Shown here: in pieces, positions 14,646 through 26,600 of the stretch
How positions within the stretch are numbered: position 1 is the stretch's first letter
Layout of the letters: the number at the start of each line of letters is the position of its first letter
DNA from: Tanytarsus gracilentus
Lineage: Eukaryota; Arthropoda; Insecta; Diptera; Chironomidae
Assembly (NCBI GenBank): GCA_038502055.1
Contig: JAXRKN010000038.1
Span: 2,728,001-2,792,000 of the forward strand
Reading direction: 5' to 3'
Length of the DNA stretch: 64,000 bases
Notes under the pieces: model-generated
The model's database searches: none
Seen by the model: only the letters and a program-made list of their open reading frames with translations
Told to the model about the DNA's origin: nothing
Made by a program: the position numbers and the translations under genes

Positions 14646-15686
14646 ATGGATATTCAAACAATCATTAACACGCCCTTTTTGCGTCTTCGTGTAAGTAAAA
14701 GATTTAGATTATCTCATAAGTTTGTTATCATAACGGGTTAAATAAACCGAATTGAATAACTTTTGACCCGAACAACAGTTTCAAGTGTAATAAAAAATTT
14801 CTTTGTCAAATCATTATCTAAAATTGCTACATTATCAAATGTGTCTGAGTTGAAAAATCTTTTAAACAATTTTTTTTGAGTTCTAAAAATACATTTTTAA
14901 CTTTCTATTTCGATGTCATTATTGGTGCTTTGCTGCCCACCCGCATTTCCTTATACGTCTTCATTAATAAGAGTTGAATTACACATGATGTTAAAATTAT
15001 TGACTCAAATGACGTCAATTCTTTTTTTTGTGTCATAAAAAATATTATTCTTTAAAGATATCACACACTTTTACATAATCGGATATAGAAATTTTTATTA
15101 AATTAAAAAATAATTTTTATTGAATATAAAATAAATTATTAAAATAATTACTAATTTATTTGTAACTTGATACTTTTTAGGTTCTCACATTTGTGCATTT
15201 TACTCTTCTTGTCAACGCTCTTTTTGGAGACTGGCAACCACAGGCGTACCTTTTTTACAATATCCTTTTTATGGTTTCACTCCTCTGGGCCATTCACTGT
15301 CGTGACTCAACGGACGCTATTCAAATTGTAATATTTTTAACAAATTTATTTAAAACGTGTCTGTTTAAATTTAAAATATATTTTTTAAGGCAGCGACAAT
15401 CAACTTTTCGTCATTCTTCTTCGATCTACTTGCAATTATTTCATTCTTTCCGAAATTCGGCGGTGCATGGAGTGTAATTTTTGCTGTCCTCAACATGGCA
15501 TGTCGTCCATTTTCTCTAATGCTTCTTCACAAGGAATTGACAGATCGTGGTGGTGATTTTGTGCTTGTCACAGTTGTTACACCGAACAACAACAGAACCC
15601 AACGAAACTATCAAGATATTGATGCATCACGGCCAGGTGTTCATCAAAGTGGATCAGCTCAATCAAATATTAGCAATCTCTTTTAA
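14646..15686 (+). CDS. AGTRAP homologue (type-1 angiotensin II receptor-associated protein family)
   Basis: Three exons, 14646-14690, 15181-15327 and 15390-15686, all phase 0, give 162 residues, near the length of vertebrate AGTRAP. Several hydrophobic segments form a small multi-pass membrane protein. Family landmarks: LLWAIHCRDSTDAIQI (vertebrate form: LGVWAVAQRDSIDAI), the FFFDLLAII segment, MACRPFSLMLLHKELTDRGG, and a polar C-terminal tail with YQDIDAS. Vertebrate members bind the AT1 receptor tail and promote its internalisation. Insects lack that receptor, so the fly role is unknown and probably more general membrane trafficking. Introns are 490 and 62 nt. A second, more diverged copy lies 0.7 kb downstream on the same strand. 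Confidence 0.88.
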
Positions 15687-16412
15687 GAAATGATTTTTGT
15701 GTGCTATTTTTAAATAGGCATTGAGGTGCTGAAAAATCATAATTAAAATATATTTATGCCATAATTTAAAAGTAAAAAGTCAGCATGCACTCAATTAAAT
15801 TATCTGTAAAAAAAATTGTGCCACAAACAAAGTTCAGCACCTCATGTCAACAACTCGATAATATTTTATGGTGATAACATAATTAATCCTCTACTGGAAT
15901 TAATTCTCCTAAAAAATCGCTTTACATGTGTCGAAATATATATATTTTTTAAAAAACGTATGGACCATATTTAATCTTTTGACTGTCTCTCGAATAATAT
16001 TTTTTAAAAGAGATCTCTGAAAATATTTTTAATAAATTCCATTCAACTTTTTACACTGCATTAAAATACATTTTAACTTTTCCTGCACAATTTTTTAATA
16101 TTATCACCACCATCGGTTTTTTGTTGTGTTTTAATTTGTTTCTTTAAAAATGAGTCATTAATTTTTATTAAATTATTTAAATTGTTTTCTCTTTTTTCTA
16201 TACAACTTTTTTTCTTGTTACAAATATTAATAAACAAAGTGTAAAATAAAGAAATCAGAATTTTACTCTCTCAAATACGCTTTCAGCTGATAATTCAACG
16301 AAAAACATATCAAATTTCAGTTCGTAATCGTTATTGAAGCAAGTTAGTACGCATTTTGTGTAAATCAATTTTTAAACTCATCGAATATTTTTTTAATTTT
16401 GTGAATTTTAAA
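15687..16412. other. AT-rich spacer between the two AGTRAP-like genes
   Basis: Should contain the 3' UTR of the first copy and the promoter of the second. AATAAA-type signals are frequent (for example near 16.23 kb), so the cleavage site cannot be chosen. No other feature seen. Confidence 0.5.
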
Positions 16413-17262
16413 ATGATTGAAATTGGAATTCCAAGAAATAAACTTTTTGTAAGTACCTTAAATTTTTAAACTTCTAATCGACATTTTATAATTTCTGTTA
16501 TTAAAAAATCAATTTTTTTCTCTTTTAGATTATCGCTTGCGTGCATTTTCTTTTGATAGTAAATGCATTATTTACATCCCACTCGCCGAGCTACGGAAGA
16601 AGATCGTAAATATTTTAAACCTCAATAGAGCTTTTAAATTTTCATTGACGGGAAAGTTGAAAAAGTTGTTAAAAATAAATTGAAAAGTGAAGAGTCTTCA
16701 ATACTGAAAGGGAGAACATAAAAATTTAACCAAACTTTGCATGCAACAGAATTTTCTAAAGCAATAAAAAAACTCAACTGGTTTCGTACAAACTTCAATT
16801 TAAGAGCTTTTTATGGATTTGATGAAGCATGAGGAAAATTCAAATTTAATCAATTCCCGCACGTTGCCAGCTTCAAATTATTTTATGTGCTACATTTTTT
16901 TTTCAGAAAAGATGAAGCTGGAATCGCTCCAGCATATTCGTTCTACAATATGTTCTTCATCATTTCACTCTTGTGGTCAATTCAATCGAAAGAATCCTTG
17001 GAACCGGTGAATACTGTAAATATAATCACGTACTGATCAAAAACATATATATGAGAAATAACGAAAATGTCTCTTGCAGGCTTATGCCGTCGATTTCGCT
17101 TCAGTTTTCTTCGACATTGCGATTTTCTTCTTCTTCTCGTATGGCACATGGTCTCGAATTTTTATTCTCCTCAATATGTTCTTTCGGATTTATTCGTTAA
17201 CTCAAATTTATGAGGAGGTTGTGAGGAGAGGTGGCGATACTGCAAATGTCGGAATGGTTTAA
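16413..17262 (+). CDS. Second, diverged AGTRAP-like gene (tandem duplicate)
   Basis: Four exons, 16413-16448, 16529-16605, 16907-17015 and 17080-17262, close in frame to 134 residues. It lines up with the upstream copy: short first exon; VHFLLIVNALF against VHFTLLVNALF; SFYNMFFIISLLWSIQSKES against LFYNILFMVSLLWAIHCRDS; DFASVFFDIAI against NFSSFFFDLLAI; EEVVRRGGD against KELTDRGGD. It lacks the polar C-terminal tail, stopping 9 residues after RRGGD, and has an extra 301-nt intron splitting the region that is one exon in copy 1. All segments stay open and splice sites are good, so I think it is expressed rather than a pseudogene. Function unknown. Confidence 0.75.
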
Positions 17263-17504
17263 TGAATTTTTATTAAAAATAGATTAAGATTTTTTTATTT
17301 TAACATCATCGCCAGTAACTTTAACATCACAATCATACAATCTTAAAAGCACTTAATTAAAGGGAAATTTCTAAAATTTAGCAAAAAAATATTTAAATAA
17401 TGTCTAATTTAGAGCAATTTGAATCCCTCGTAGTCTAAAATAAATTAAAAATTTATTTACAAAAAAAAGTGAGTTTCTCCTCGTTCTGAGCATCATTAAA
17501 TAAT

Positions 17505-20500
17505 TTAAAAGCCCTCTCTTGCTTTTCGAAACACCATTTTTCCATTAGGACCTTCGACAATGCATGGAACTTGAACGAGATTAAAGTAAATTGTTCCCAT
17601 GAGTTGAGAGGCTTGTGTGCTGGATTTTTTAAGGCACTGATAAAGTAAATCATCGCACACGCAATGAGATTTTGTGTAAATTGAATTGTTTGTGAGGTTG
17701 TAGCGAGATTGGTAAGCACGAACTTTCACTGGGCAAATGTCATGGTCTCGACAACATCGATCCATCTCCTTCTCCTAGATTTATTTAATTTAAATAATTT
17801 GTCTTAATTTTTTTAAAAGACTTACTTCACCGAGATCATGGAAGTTTTTCGCTATGTCTCCAGTTCCGCACCATTTTGTGCCAGGAAAAACTCCACTTAG
17901 AAGTGAAAAAGGATTTCCTGATAAAACGCCACGGTTCTCATTCGGCTTTTTGGATGCCGGAGCATCACTCTGTATGTTTTCATCACGTTCTACCTTTACA
18001 TCGCTATTTCTCTCATATAAAGCTTCATATTTTGGTGTTTTTCTTTTAGAAATCTCACGTTGCTTATCCACAAGATTGCACTGTTGCATTAGCTTCAGCA
18101 TGTCTGTGGAGAATTTTAAAATAGAAAATCTTATATAATATTGAAATTATTTTGAGGACCTTTAAATCTAATTTCCAGTGGCTTGTTTATTCTTCCGAGT
18201 TTTCTGAGTAAAACTTTTCCTTCCTCGTCCTTGCTGTAATTAAATAGAGAAATTAATAACGATAGAGTCACCCACACATATTTTTGGGATGCATTGTTCA
18301 AGCTCCATTTAGCTTAATCTGAGGTTTCGAAATTAATTTTTGCAAAGGAGTTTTAAAGGGCAAAAATTACTCGAAAATATATTTTTAATTATGATAAACG
18401 ATTTTGTTGTTCCTCACTTTACAATGCGCCCTTTGAGCATTTCATTAAATTTTCCAACCCTCACCCGTCATTAAATTATAATTTATATTTAATTGCAACT
18501 AAATGGGAGGAAACTCCCACATGCATTGTCGCAGACCATTGAGTTTAATCTGGGAGAGCTCAATTGTATTGTTGCAATCTGAAGAGCAACTGGTATGTAA
18601 TTATCGTATAATGTCGCATGAATTACTTTATGCAAATTGTCGACCACCAATAACGTCATTGGTGGCTGCAAATTATGACTCGCTGTATTTAATTTCATTA
18701 CATTAAGAGGCATTGTACTAAATATTTTAATTAAAAAATCAATTCTGACTCATTAAATTTTAAAAGTTTTCAATAAAAAAAATCGTTGACAAATTTTAAA
18801 TAATTTTGGAAAAAATTCAAATAAATTTTACAAATTTGTTGAAATAATTTTTTACTCGCACATCACGTATGAGGCAGTGCTTTATGTGCACAACGCTTTA
18901 CCCATATTCAATGAATTATTTACTCATCAAATATGATCTCGCTTAGATGTTTATTAATTCCAGCATTGATTTCACGCTCTCACATTTTTGTGCCGAGGAT
19001 TTAAATGACACATTTTATGGTGTTTTGCTGTTGAATGCTGATATTCGGCACTGTGCCAAATCATGCACAAATCTTCCATTTAAAATATGCAAAAATTGAA
19101 TTTTAGCTTTCACATATTGTGAGCGGAAAAAATAGAAATTCAATCTCTGAAGACTCAACATGAATGCACTCATTGCAGCATCGTTCAATGTTCGCTATAA
19201 TGAAGGCAATCGATATATTTTGTTTGCTGGAGAAATTTTCTTTCCTTTTCACAGAGCATTAAATGAAGTTGAAACATTTGGGCATCATCGAGATCAAATT
19301 GTTCCGGTTTTTCTCTCTCGAATGTCAATGTTCATCACCAATTTGGGAAAGGCATCACTTTCGACCTCTTCATTTATGGGGCATCAGTTTAATGAAGCAC
19401 AGCAATTGCTTTATGGATGGTGAATGTATGTTTTCGAATTTATCATCACGAGTGAGTGATTTTATGCCGAAACAATGTGATGAGAATATTTTAAGGGTGT
19501 CATGCGTTACAATGATAAAGTTAACTCAATAAATTAGAATTACCCTCAAAAATAATCCCACAATTTTACTATTAATTTAATTAAAGCTACATTACATGTA
19601 CCGCAAACTTGAACAACATCTTTTGTCGTCATTAAAAACATTTTCAAGTTCGACGCACCTTTTATTTTTTCCATTGCCAATTTCTTCGGAAAAATGAAAG
19701 TTTTTAATTTATTTAGCCAATTAATGACGATGGTTTTGAATGTGGTCGTAAGTAATTCACTTTTTGGTGAGAAATGTAATTTAATGGAAAAGCTTTTAAG
19801 TTTCTCCATTGCATTTTGAGATTAATGGATCAGAGCATACTCACTAAATTTCAATGAGCTCACATGAGAGCAGCAGCTTCTCAGGACCGAGTTCTACAAT
19901 CGCAATAGTTTGGTCGTTGTAATAAATCATTCTGAGGGAATCCGTTGCAAGACGTCGCCCACTGGTGAGAATAAAGATGAATTTGCATTAAAATTGTCGC
20001 TTTAGCAAAAAAATAATAAATAATCTGGAAGAAACATTTCACTTTTTTATGGATGTCAGTGAATTTAAAAAAAATTCTAATTAAAAAAAATAATTTTTTA
20101 AAAATTTAACGGAAATTTATTTTTTAAAAAAATCTTTCATGCATGAAATAAAAATGCCATCATGGGTCACAATCACAACCGGTTTTTTTCTCTCATTATA
20201 TTGCATTATGTAATTTCAGCAAAACTGCAGATGCAATTTTTTTTTTTTCTTTTATATATATTTTTATTTGGTAAAATAGTGTATATAGATAATTGAGTGT
20301 TTGATAACAATTTCAGGGGTTTGATATTTGTTTTTTATAATTTTTGTAATAATATGTAATAATATGTCTCGTTTAAAGAAGATTTTTTTACGCATATTCA
20401 ATATATTTATAGTACAAATTTTCCTTTAACCTTTTTTTGAACAAATTTATGCTAAAAAACTTTTTGATTTCTTCGCTTAGCGAGTTAAATGACCGAGTAG

Positions 20501-23500
20501 CTCTATAGTAAAAATCATTATCGTGCAAATTATAGTTTACACTTAAATCATTTCTAGTACTTGCACGAGTTTGATAATTATGCGCATCACTAATATATTG
20601 AAAATTTATATGATTCTTGACCATATTTCTCCTTATTTTAAAGAAAATGAGATTCTGATGAAACTCACATACAGATGAGAATGGAAGTACGTTTTCACTA
20701 AACAATTCTTTACTCCTACATAGCCTATCTTTTAAATAAACGATTCTTAGTGCTCGTCTTTGAATTACACCAATAGATTCAATCAAGTAATTTGGCGCAA
20801 CGCTCCAAATAGAGTTCATAAAAACTAAATGCGAGTAAACGTGGGCGTAATACAGGTTGAGTGCTGTTTTAGTTGAAATAAAACGTCGAATTTTACCTAA
20901 CTTAGCAACGAATGGTACGATTTTACTTTTAACATGCCTTATTTGAACTGCAAAATTTAGACACTCGTCAATATGAAGCCCTACAATCTTAACATCCTCA
21001 ACTCTTTGTATCTCGATATCACTAATTTTTATTCCTAACGACCTTTCAGTGAATGACTCAAACTTTTTTCTTCCACTAAATAACAAATATTTTGTTTTAG
21101 TGTAATTGGCTTTAAGGTAGAGTTTGGTTCTAATAAAGTTATCTCTTGTAGATTTCTCTCATTCATTTTGTGTAGGAGGGTGTGAATAAAGAGGGCTTAG
21201 AAAGAAGCTTGAAAATTGAATTTACATAAATGTTAAAGAAAAGTCCTGATAAAACGCCTCCTTGTGGAGAGCCACAAAAGACAAATTGTCTGTCGCTTAG
21301 TGTGTCTGAAATTCTTACAGATTGCGATCTATTTGTTAAAAATGATTTAATTAGAGCCATAAATCTTGGATGAAGTTGCAATCTCGAAAGTTTTAATAAT
21401 AAAACTTCATGATCTATACAATCAAAAGCACTTGATAAATCGATCGTTAATAGAGCCGTGAGAAACTTTTTGTTTATTGATCCATAAATATCATGCATCG
21501 TGTGCAGCATTGCTGCTTCGGGACTAGATTTTTCTTGGTAGCCAAATTGATCTCGATGAAAATAGTTATTTACATGGCAGTGCTCAATGAGCCGCCTGTA
21601 GATAACTTTTTCAAACACTTTTGATAATATACATATAAGAGAAATCGGCCGATAAGAGTTCTTATCAGTCCGACTTCCCTTACCTTTGTAGATTGGTTGA
21701 ATTATTGAAAATTTTAGAGCTTCTGGGAAGCTCCCCTGCAACATATGTATATTAATTAATTTAGCTAATATTGGTGTTAGTGCATTCGAGTGTATTTTCA
21801 ACAGATTATTTGATAGACCAAACGCGTCATTAGAGTTAGAGTTTTTTAAATCATTAATGATGAGTTTAACCTCATCTTCGGTGCATTCTGGACATTCGAA
21901 CTCATGAGTAATATTTACAGGTTCTCTCTGGTGATATTCTAGAACATTTTTTCTGTTAGTGTTATTATGTGGATTAACAATTTTAGATATGTTAATATAG
22001 TGACTGTTTAGGACGTTTGCTATTAATTTTTTCGCTAGATATCTCCGCTAAAATAAATCTAAAATTTTACATAACCTAAAATTTTTTCTATTTTCAGATT
22101 ATTTAAAAACTAAATACTCTACGTTATATTTTTATCATCCCATAATAAAATTTATCTATCATAATATAATTCTTCTTCACCAATCTGATATAATTATAAT
22201 GTGAAAAATTCTATTACTGCAGTTTAAAAAATCTTCGATTTTATGAAATTTATTCCTAACTGACCGAGCATTAAAATATAGAAAATTTATTGAAGCTCCT
22301 AACGTATTTGCGATTCCGTTGAAATGCGCTATCTTATTTGAACGAGACATTTTACTGTATTTGTTTTGTTTGTAAACAATAGAATATATATAAAAAAATA
22401 AGCAGGACATATTTAATTAATATTAAATTTCTTTAAATGACGGTTGCTAGTTAATGCTTGTATAATGCTTTATGCTTTTACTTCATCGACTACTTTAGTA
22501 ATTAGACAAAAAATAAATAATATATAGTGTCATTCTCTTCATCACATCCGCATCACTCAACTTGTTAAGGAATTTTGCAAAATTAATTAATTAACCACTT
22601 AATATCACGCTCATTGAATTTAATTCGCTTACAACGTGATAAATTACGCCCATTACAAAGCGTTGCTGACGGTCCATTTAGAAATTTAAGAATCAAAAAG
22701 TCGCAAACTGAGAGATATTTAAATAATAAAGGTGTTAACTAAATTCACTCACTAAGTTGCGGATTCTATTGGCTCATTTTTTCTAACTTAATATTTAATC
22801 ATATATGTACTATTGGCACAGAGAATTTAGTTCGCTTATAACGTGACGAATTACGCTTAACAAGCGTGGCTGACGATCCATTTATATATTTAAATATCTA
22901 ACAGCGACGAATTAGTGAAACATAAACTATAAAGGTGTAAACTTAATTTAAATCACTTTTAGTATATATTAATTTACTTGCGGATTCTCCGGGCTAATGA
23001 TGTATGAGCGTTAAAAATTAAAATTGAAACTCAAGAACGAGAAGAAGATTTTGATGTCATTTAACAATTATGCAATTCAGAGAAAAATTTGAGTTATGAT
23101 GTTATGCAGCACATGAATTTGTGTTAAAAAAGTAGAATTTATCGTGATTGAAAAAATCAGATTCGAAATTCACACCATCACTTTTTGTAAAAAATTTAAT
23201 GCTGCTATTCGTTCTAATTTTGGATGAAATTGAATTTCATTTGTTTCAATTTCCCTTCATTAGCTGTTAATGGTATCAATCACAAAGCCACAGCCAATGC
23301 GGGAAATGACAATTTATTTATGTTCAAATTCCGAGCACGCGAGAAATGAAAAAAGAAGTTCAAAAGAAGAGAAAAACAGTTAGCGCGGAATATTGTGAAA
23401 GGTCATGGTCAAGAATAAAATTGAGGTTGTATGGTTAGCACTAACCTGTAAGTTTTCATAGCATCAGTTTGGCGCTTCTCAATGTATGACTGAAAAGTTG

Positions 23501-23639
23501 TGAACGATGGAAAGCTGAACTGGAGTGCGGGGGGAAGTGAGAAAGGCAACGTTGGCTTGCAATTTGAGATCGTAAAAAGCGCACTGAGGAGAATAAAAGT
23601 TAATCTCTTCAGACGCTGTCTTGCGAGTTGTGATGACAT
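17505..23639 (-). CDS. Group III secreted phospholipase A2
   Basis: Five exons, 23446-23639, 19845-19961, 18160-18233, 17826-18103 and 17505-17774, join in consistent phase to 310 residues. The first exon begins MSSQLARQRLKRLTFILLSA, a signal peptide with a basic N-terminus. A long pro-region follows (about residues 30-195). The catalytic domain has the calcium loop KWCGTGD near residue 205, the active site CCRDHDICP (His232-Asp233) and the later cysteine segment HCVCDDLLYQCL. The family hydrolyses the sn-2 acyl ester of phospholipids, is calcium dependent and is secreted; nothing here says it is a venom component. Exon 3 uses a weak donor (GTCCTC). Intron 1 (3.5 kb) holds a retrotransposon relic. 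The 3' end converges on the second AGTRAP-like gene, 242 bp away. Confidence 0.88.
18480..18720. other. Intron 2 segment with short inverted repeats
   Basis: Within the phospholipase intron between 18234 and 19844. It contains CCACCAAT-AACGTC-ATTGGTGG at 18645-18666, pairing two CCAAT boxes around an ACGTCA (CRE-like) core, and GGGAGGAAACTCCC near 18505. Both strands have roughly 70-codon open frames here without family motifs; I do not call a gene. Confidence 0.3.
20388..21158 (-). pseudogene. Retroelement ORF2, C-terminal part after RT
   Basis: Open segment encoding the region that follows the RT palm, with the typical KTKYLLFSGRKK stretch, an HVYSHLVFMNSIWSVAP motif and QRRALRIVY thumb residues. 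It continues ORF2 in another frame: the upstream RT segment stops at 21163 and this frame opens at 21158. It cannot be translated as part of one protein without a frameshift. Confidence 0.85.
21163..22047 (-). pseudogene. Retroelement reverse transcriptase fragment lacking the YADD region
   Basis: Stop-free for 885 nt. Shows RT motifs in order: KFSIIQPIYKGKGSRTDKNS, YRPISLICILSKVFEKV, DQFGYQEKSSPEAA, the first catalytic aspartate in LTIDLSSAFDCIDHEVLL, and FCGSPQGGVLSGLFFNIYVN. The frame then ends in TPSYTK-stop with no YxDD box. Roughly 30-50 residues, including the second catalytic aspartates, are missing between here and the next fragment, so the enzyme is dead. Confidence 0.88.
22177..22410 (-). 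pseudogene. Retroelement endonuclease N-terminal fragment
   Basis: The segment FLYFNARSVRNKFHKIEDFL followed by IFHIIIISDW matches the start of the APE-type endonuclease domain of non-LTR elements (the NARS...K, then DI...I.E.W pattern). It stops directly afterwards, and only about 130 bp separates it from the RT frame, so most of the endonuclease (normally about 200 residues) is deleted. Confidence 0.75.
22615..22997. repeat. Two-copy diverged tandem repeat, period about 207 bp
   Basis: Copy 1 spans about 22615-22776 and copy 2 about 22823-22997. Shared blocks in order include TTCGCTTAYAACGTGAYRAA, a GCTGACGRTCCATTTA block, an AAAGGTGTWAACT block and TTGCGGATTCT. The offset grows from 207 to 221 bp through indels. 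It lies just upstream (5' side) of the retroelement's endonuclease fragment, so it may be the element's repeated 5' UTR or an unrelated intronic satellite remnant. Confidence 0.7.
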
Positions 23640-26600
23640 TTTCTAAATGGTTGATTTTCTACAAGCTACACGATGATTTCTCTCGCTTTATGTTTAATCA
23701 GCGATTTATTGATTTTTTTAGCTTCTCTCGTGCACCGCAACTCAATACTCTAATGCTTTGCTTTTAATTGTTCATTGATTTCCCAAGTTTTGGTGCTGCA
23801 GCATAGAAGTTCATTTACCGCATTATTAAAATTCGCGTGATTCACTGCAAAAAAAAGTTTTAAATGAACAAAAAAAGTTGCGTAAGATTCCCGGAACAAG
23901 CTCGTGCATGCGATTGGAAATTTCCAACCCACTTTTATCGTGAGTCAATCTTCATTTCTTTTGCGGTGTGTAAACAAAATTTTTTGAGAGAAAATGTCAT
24001 TAAAATATTTGATGTCAAAATTTAAATTTTTTATTCGTTTAAAAAATTTCGCTTAAAAAAATTTAAAATGCTTAAAAATTTTAAAATTTCATAGAATAAA
24101 AACTTCTTATTGTGTTTCACAGTTTAATTGTTTGTTGTTTACTTTCCGCAGCCACAAGCACATCTGTGTGAATATTTTTAATAACGAGTTCCAGATCGAC
24201 AAGCAATTGGAAAAAATTGTTTTTAACAACAAATTTCAATTTAATCATCTATGCGTCAGTTGTTAGAATTTCCCATCAAAGTCATTAATTGCTAATTTTG
24301 ATGACAATTAATTGCTCGTGAAAACATAAAACCGGCAGTTGGACATTGAATGCAGTTGTTGGTTTTGAGGGTAATTTTAGCAAATTTAAACAAGCTGCAC
24401 TTAAAATTTGAACATAAAATCATTGCGGTCTTTGAATACCACAAAATTCATCAACGACGAAGCCGCGAGGTCATGATCAAGTTTAATTGCAACATTTCTC
24501 GAACACTTAATGGCAATTTAAATTAGAATCGTACTTGGTAATTATTAAACGATGAGAGCGAACTTCAAGATTTATAATTAAAGGAAAAAGAAGTAATGCT
24601 TAGTCATTTGCATGCACGTCACACTTAATGACCGGCCACAATAAACTTTATTTTTATGTGCAGAAAAAAAATTCGAATTTAAATTCAAGGAGAAGAATTT
24701 TTTCAGGAAAATTGAAAAAATTATACAGAATTTTTTTTTGTGTACATTCGTGGAAAAATTTAAATAAAAGCTTTTGACAAAAAAAACAGCAAACTTATAA
24801 GCAAAAAGTTTGTTTAGAAATAAATCGATAAATTGACCCGCTCAATAATTTGTTATGCGGAAGCTTACAAAAGTTCATATTAACACAAATATTGTCATCT
24901 TCTTCTCTCCTTGCAAATCAAATCAATGCTCTAAATTCCAAACTGTGAAGATTCTTTCTCATTTTGTTTTGATAATCTTCCCAGACTTTTCTCTCGCTCG
25001 ATCTGTGATCGGCTTTTTTTCGACCCACTTTTTATATGTTCAATGCACATATTTCTTCTCACAAAGAGTTTCGTCCGCCGCATGCGAAGTTTCTTTTTGC
25101 ATAAATTAATGTTTTTGCAATGTTTGTGCATTTTTAACAACACGCTCTAGACTTTTCGATCGACCATGTGATTGATTTCTAAATGCCGATTTTTATTAGC
25201 TTTTATGACATTAAGAGGCAAATTTTATAAAGCTTATGATGAAAAAATTTAAATGAATTTTTTCAGTTGAAATTTTTTTTATATTTTGAGGAAAACTCTT
25301 TAGGATTATTTTTTTTAAGCTTTAAAAAAGTCTTTGATTTTTAAATGAGCTGTCACACTTCACCAATTAAAAATGATTTTCGCAAAAGAAATTAAATTTC
25401 ACCAATTGCTATTTACAAAACGTGTCTCATGTGTTAATTGAATCACCACCAACACACTCTCTCAAAGCACAACTCACTTCGATTGCGACTTTCCGCGATG
25501 AAGCAAACAAGTCAACTGAGCGCACAGGTAAGCAACTTATTATTATTACAGTCACTGTCTGCTTAACCAATCTTTCTCTCTCTCGCGCCTTTCCTCTCTC
25601 TTCATTGCATTGCTTGTCTGCTGCTTACCAAAACGCAAACGAAAGATGAAAGAAAACGTGAAAATGATAATTTTTTCCCTCCCCTTGTGAATTAAGCCGC
25701 AAGTGATTAAAGCTTTCGAGAGTCTCTCACTCTCTTTTCGTTTGCTCAATCACTCTTTCGTGAAATTGTTTGGTGTACACTTAGAAGATGAAAATTAACT
25801 TGCTTACACTCAACGGATTCGTCTGATAATAATATTTAAATAAACTTTCCAATTATAGACTCGTGCACAATCTGTTTCGTTCTTGAGAAACTCATCGAAA
25901 TGGAAAGAATTATTGACTAATGAAGGAGACAATTAAATAATTTATGAACACTCAAAGCGAACAATATGTTTCGCAAAAATGTAAAGTCCAGTCAATAATT
26001 TACTTTAAATTATTAACAAGTAAAAAACTATCAATAACATGGTTGACCATTTAAAAGCATCAGAAAATAGAATGAAATTAATAATTTTTTGTAATAAATA
26101 GTTTGAGAGAAAATTAAAATAAAATCACATATTGAACGTGTTATGAATTATTAATTGAAAGGCATTCAAGTCCAAGTTGATTGACAATTCAACATTGCAG
26201 TAATGAAATTTCATTATCAAGCTTTTCTTTTTCATGATAAACATCCATAAAAAATCTCTTAATAAAAGTAATCTGTAAAAAAATAATTTCCGGTTCGGGC
26301 GGATCCATAAAAGTGGCTTTTGAGGGATTTGAAATGAAAATCATTGATTGACCTGTAAATGTTTGATGAATTGGTTGTTTTTCAACAACACACACCACAC
26401 TCACATCCAATTCGCAATTTTACGTCCGAATTGTTATTGACGGTCAAATCTTTATTTCATCTCTTAAATTGCTCACAAATTGAATGCCGTGCTCCACAAA
26501 AAAAAGTACAATAAAACTGGAAAAATTGATTTTTCGCATGAAGCTAAAAAAATATATTTTTCTATTCGCTCAACGATGAGACTTGGTTGACATTGATCAA

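Larger units (their letters stand above)
20231..23077 (-). mobile_element. Degenerate non-LTR retrotransposon (Jockey/CR1-like), inside PLA2 intron 1
   Basis: On the minus strand the order is: endonuclease start (22177-22410), reverse transcriptase (21163-22047), C-terminal thumb/tail (20388-21158), then an oligo(A) run (oligo(T) at 20239-20248 on the plus strand) marking the 3' end. It has no LTRs, and the RT style (YRPISLICILSKVFEKV, DLSSAFDCIDH, GSPQGGVLSG) is that of Jockey/CR1-type LINEs. It lies in the same orientation as the host gene. An 8-bp match, ATGCAATT, at 20231-20238 and 23070-23077 is a possible target-site duplication and would place the 0.2-kb tandem repeat inside the element as its 5' UTR; this boundary is weak. 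The safe core is 20239-22410. Confidence 0.85.

Noticed and set aside
19160..19532. Two overlapping plus-strand frames of 87-89 codons
   Set aside because: Antisense within a phospholipase intron, no family motif and no splice support; chance frames.
25422..25649. ATG frame with a GTAAGC donor after 10 codons (25495-25524)
   Set aside because: Looks like a first exon, but phase 0 does not fit the nearest plus-strand gene (Hyperkinetic starts in phase 1) and no partner exon was seen.
26189..26410. Minus-strand frame with two AG acceptor-like points
   Set aside because: No downstream or upstream exon in phase and no recognisable domain.
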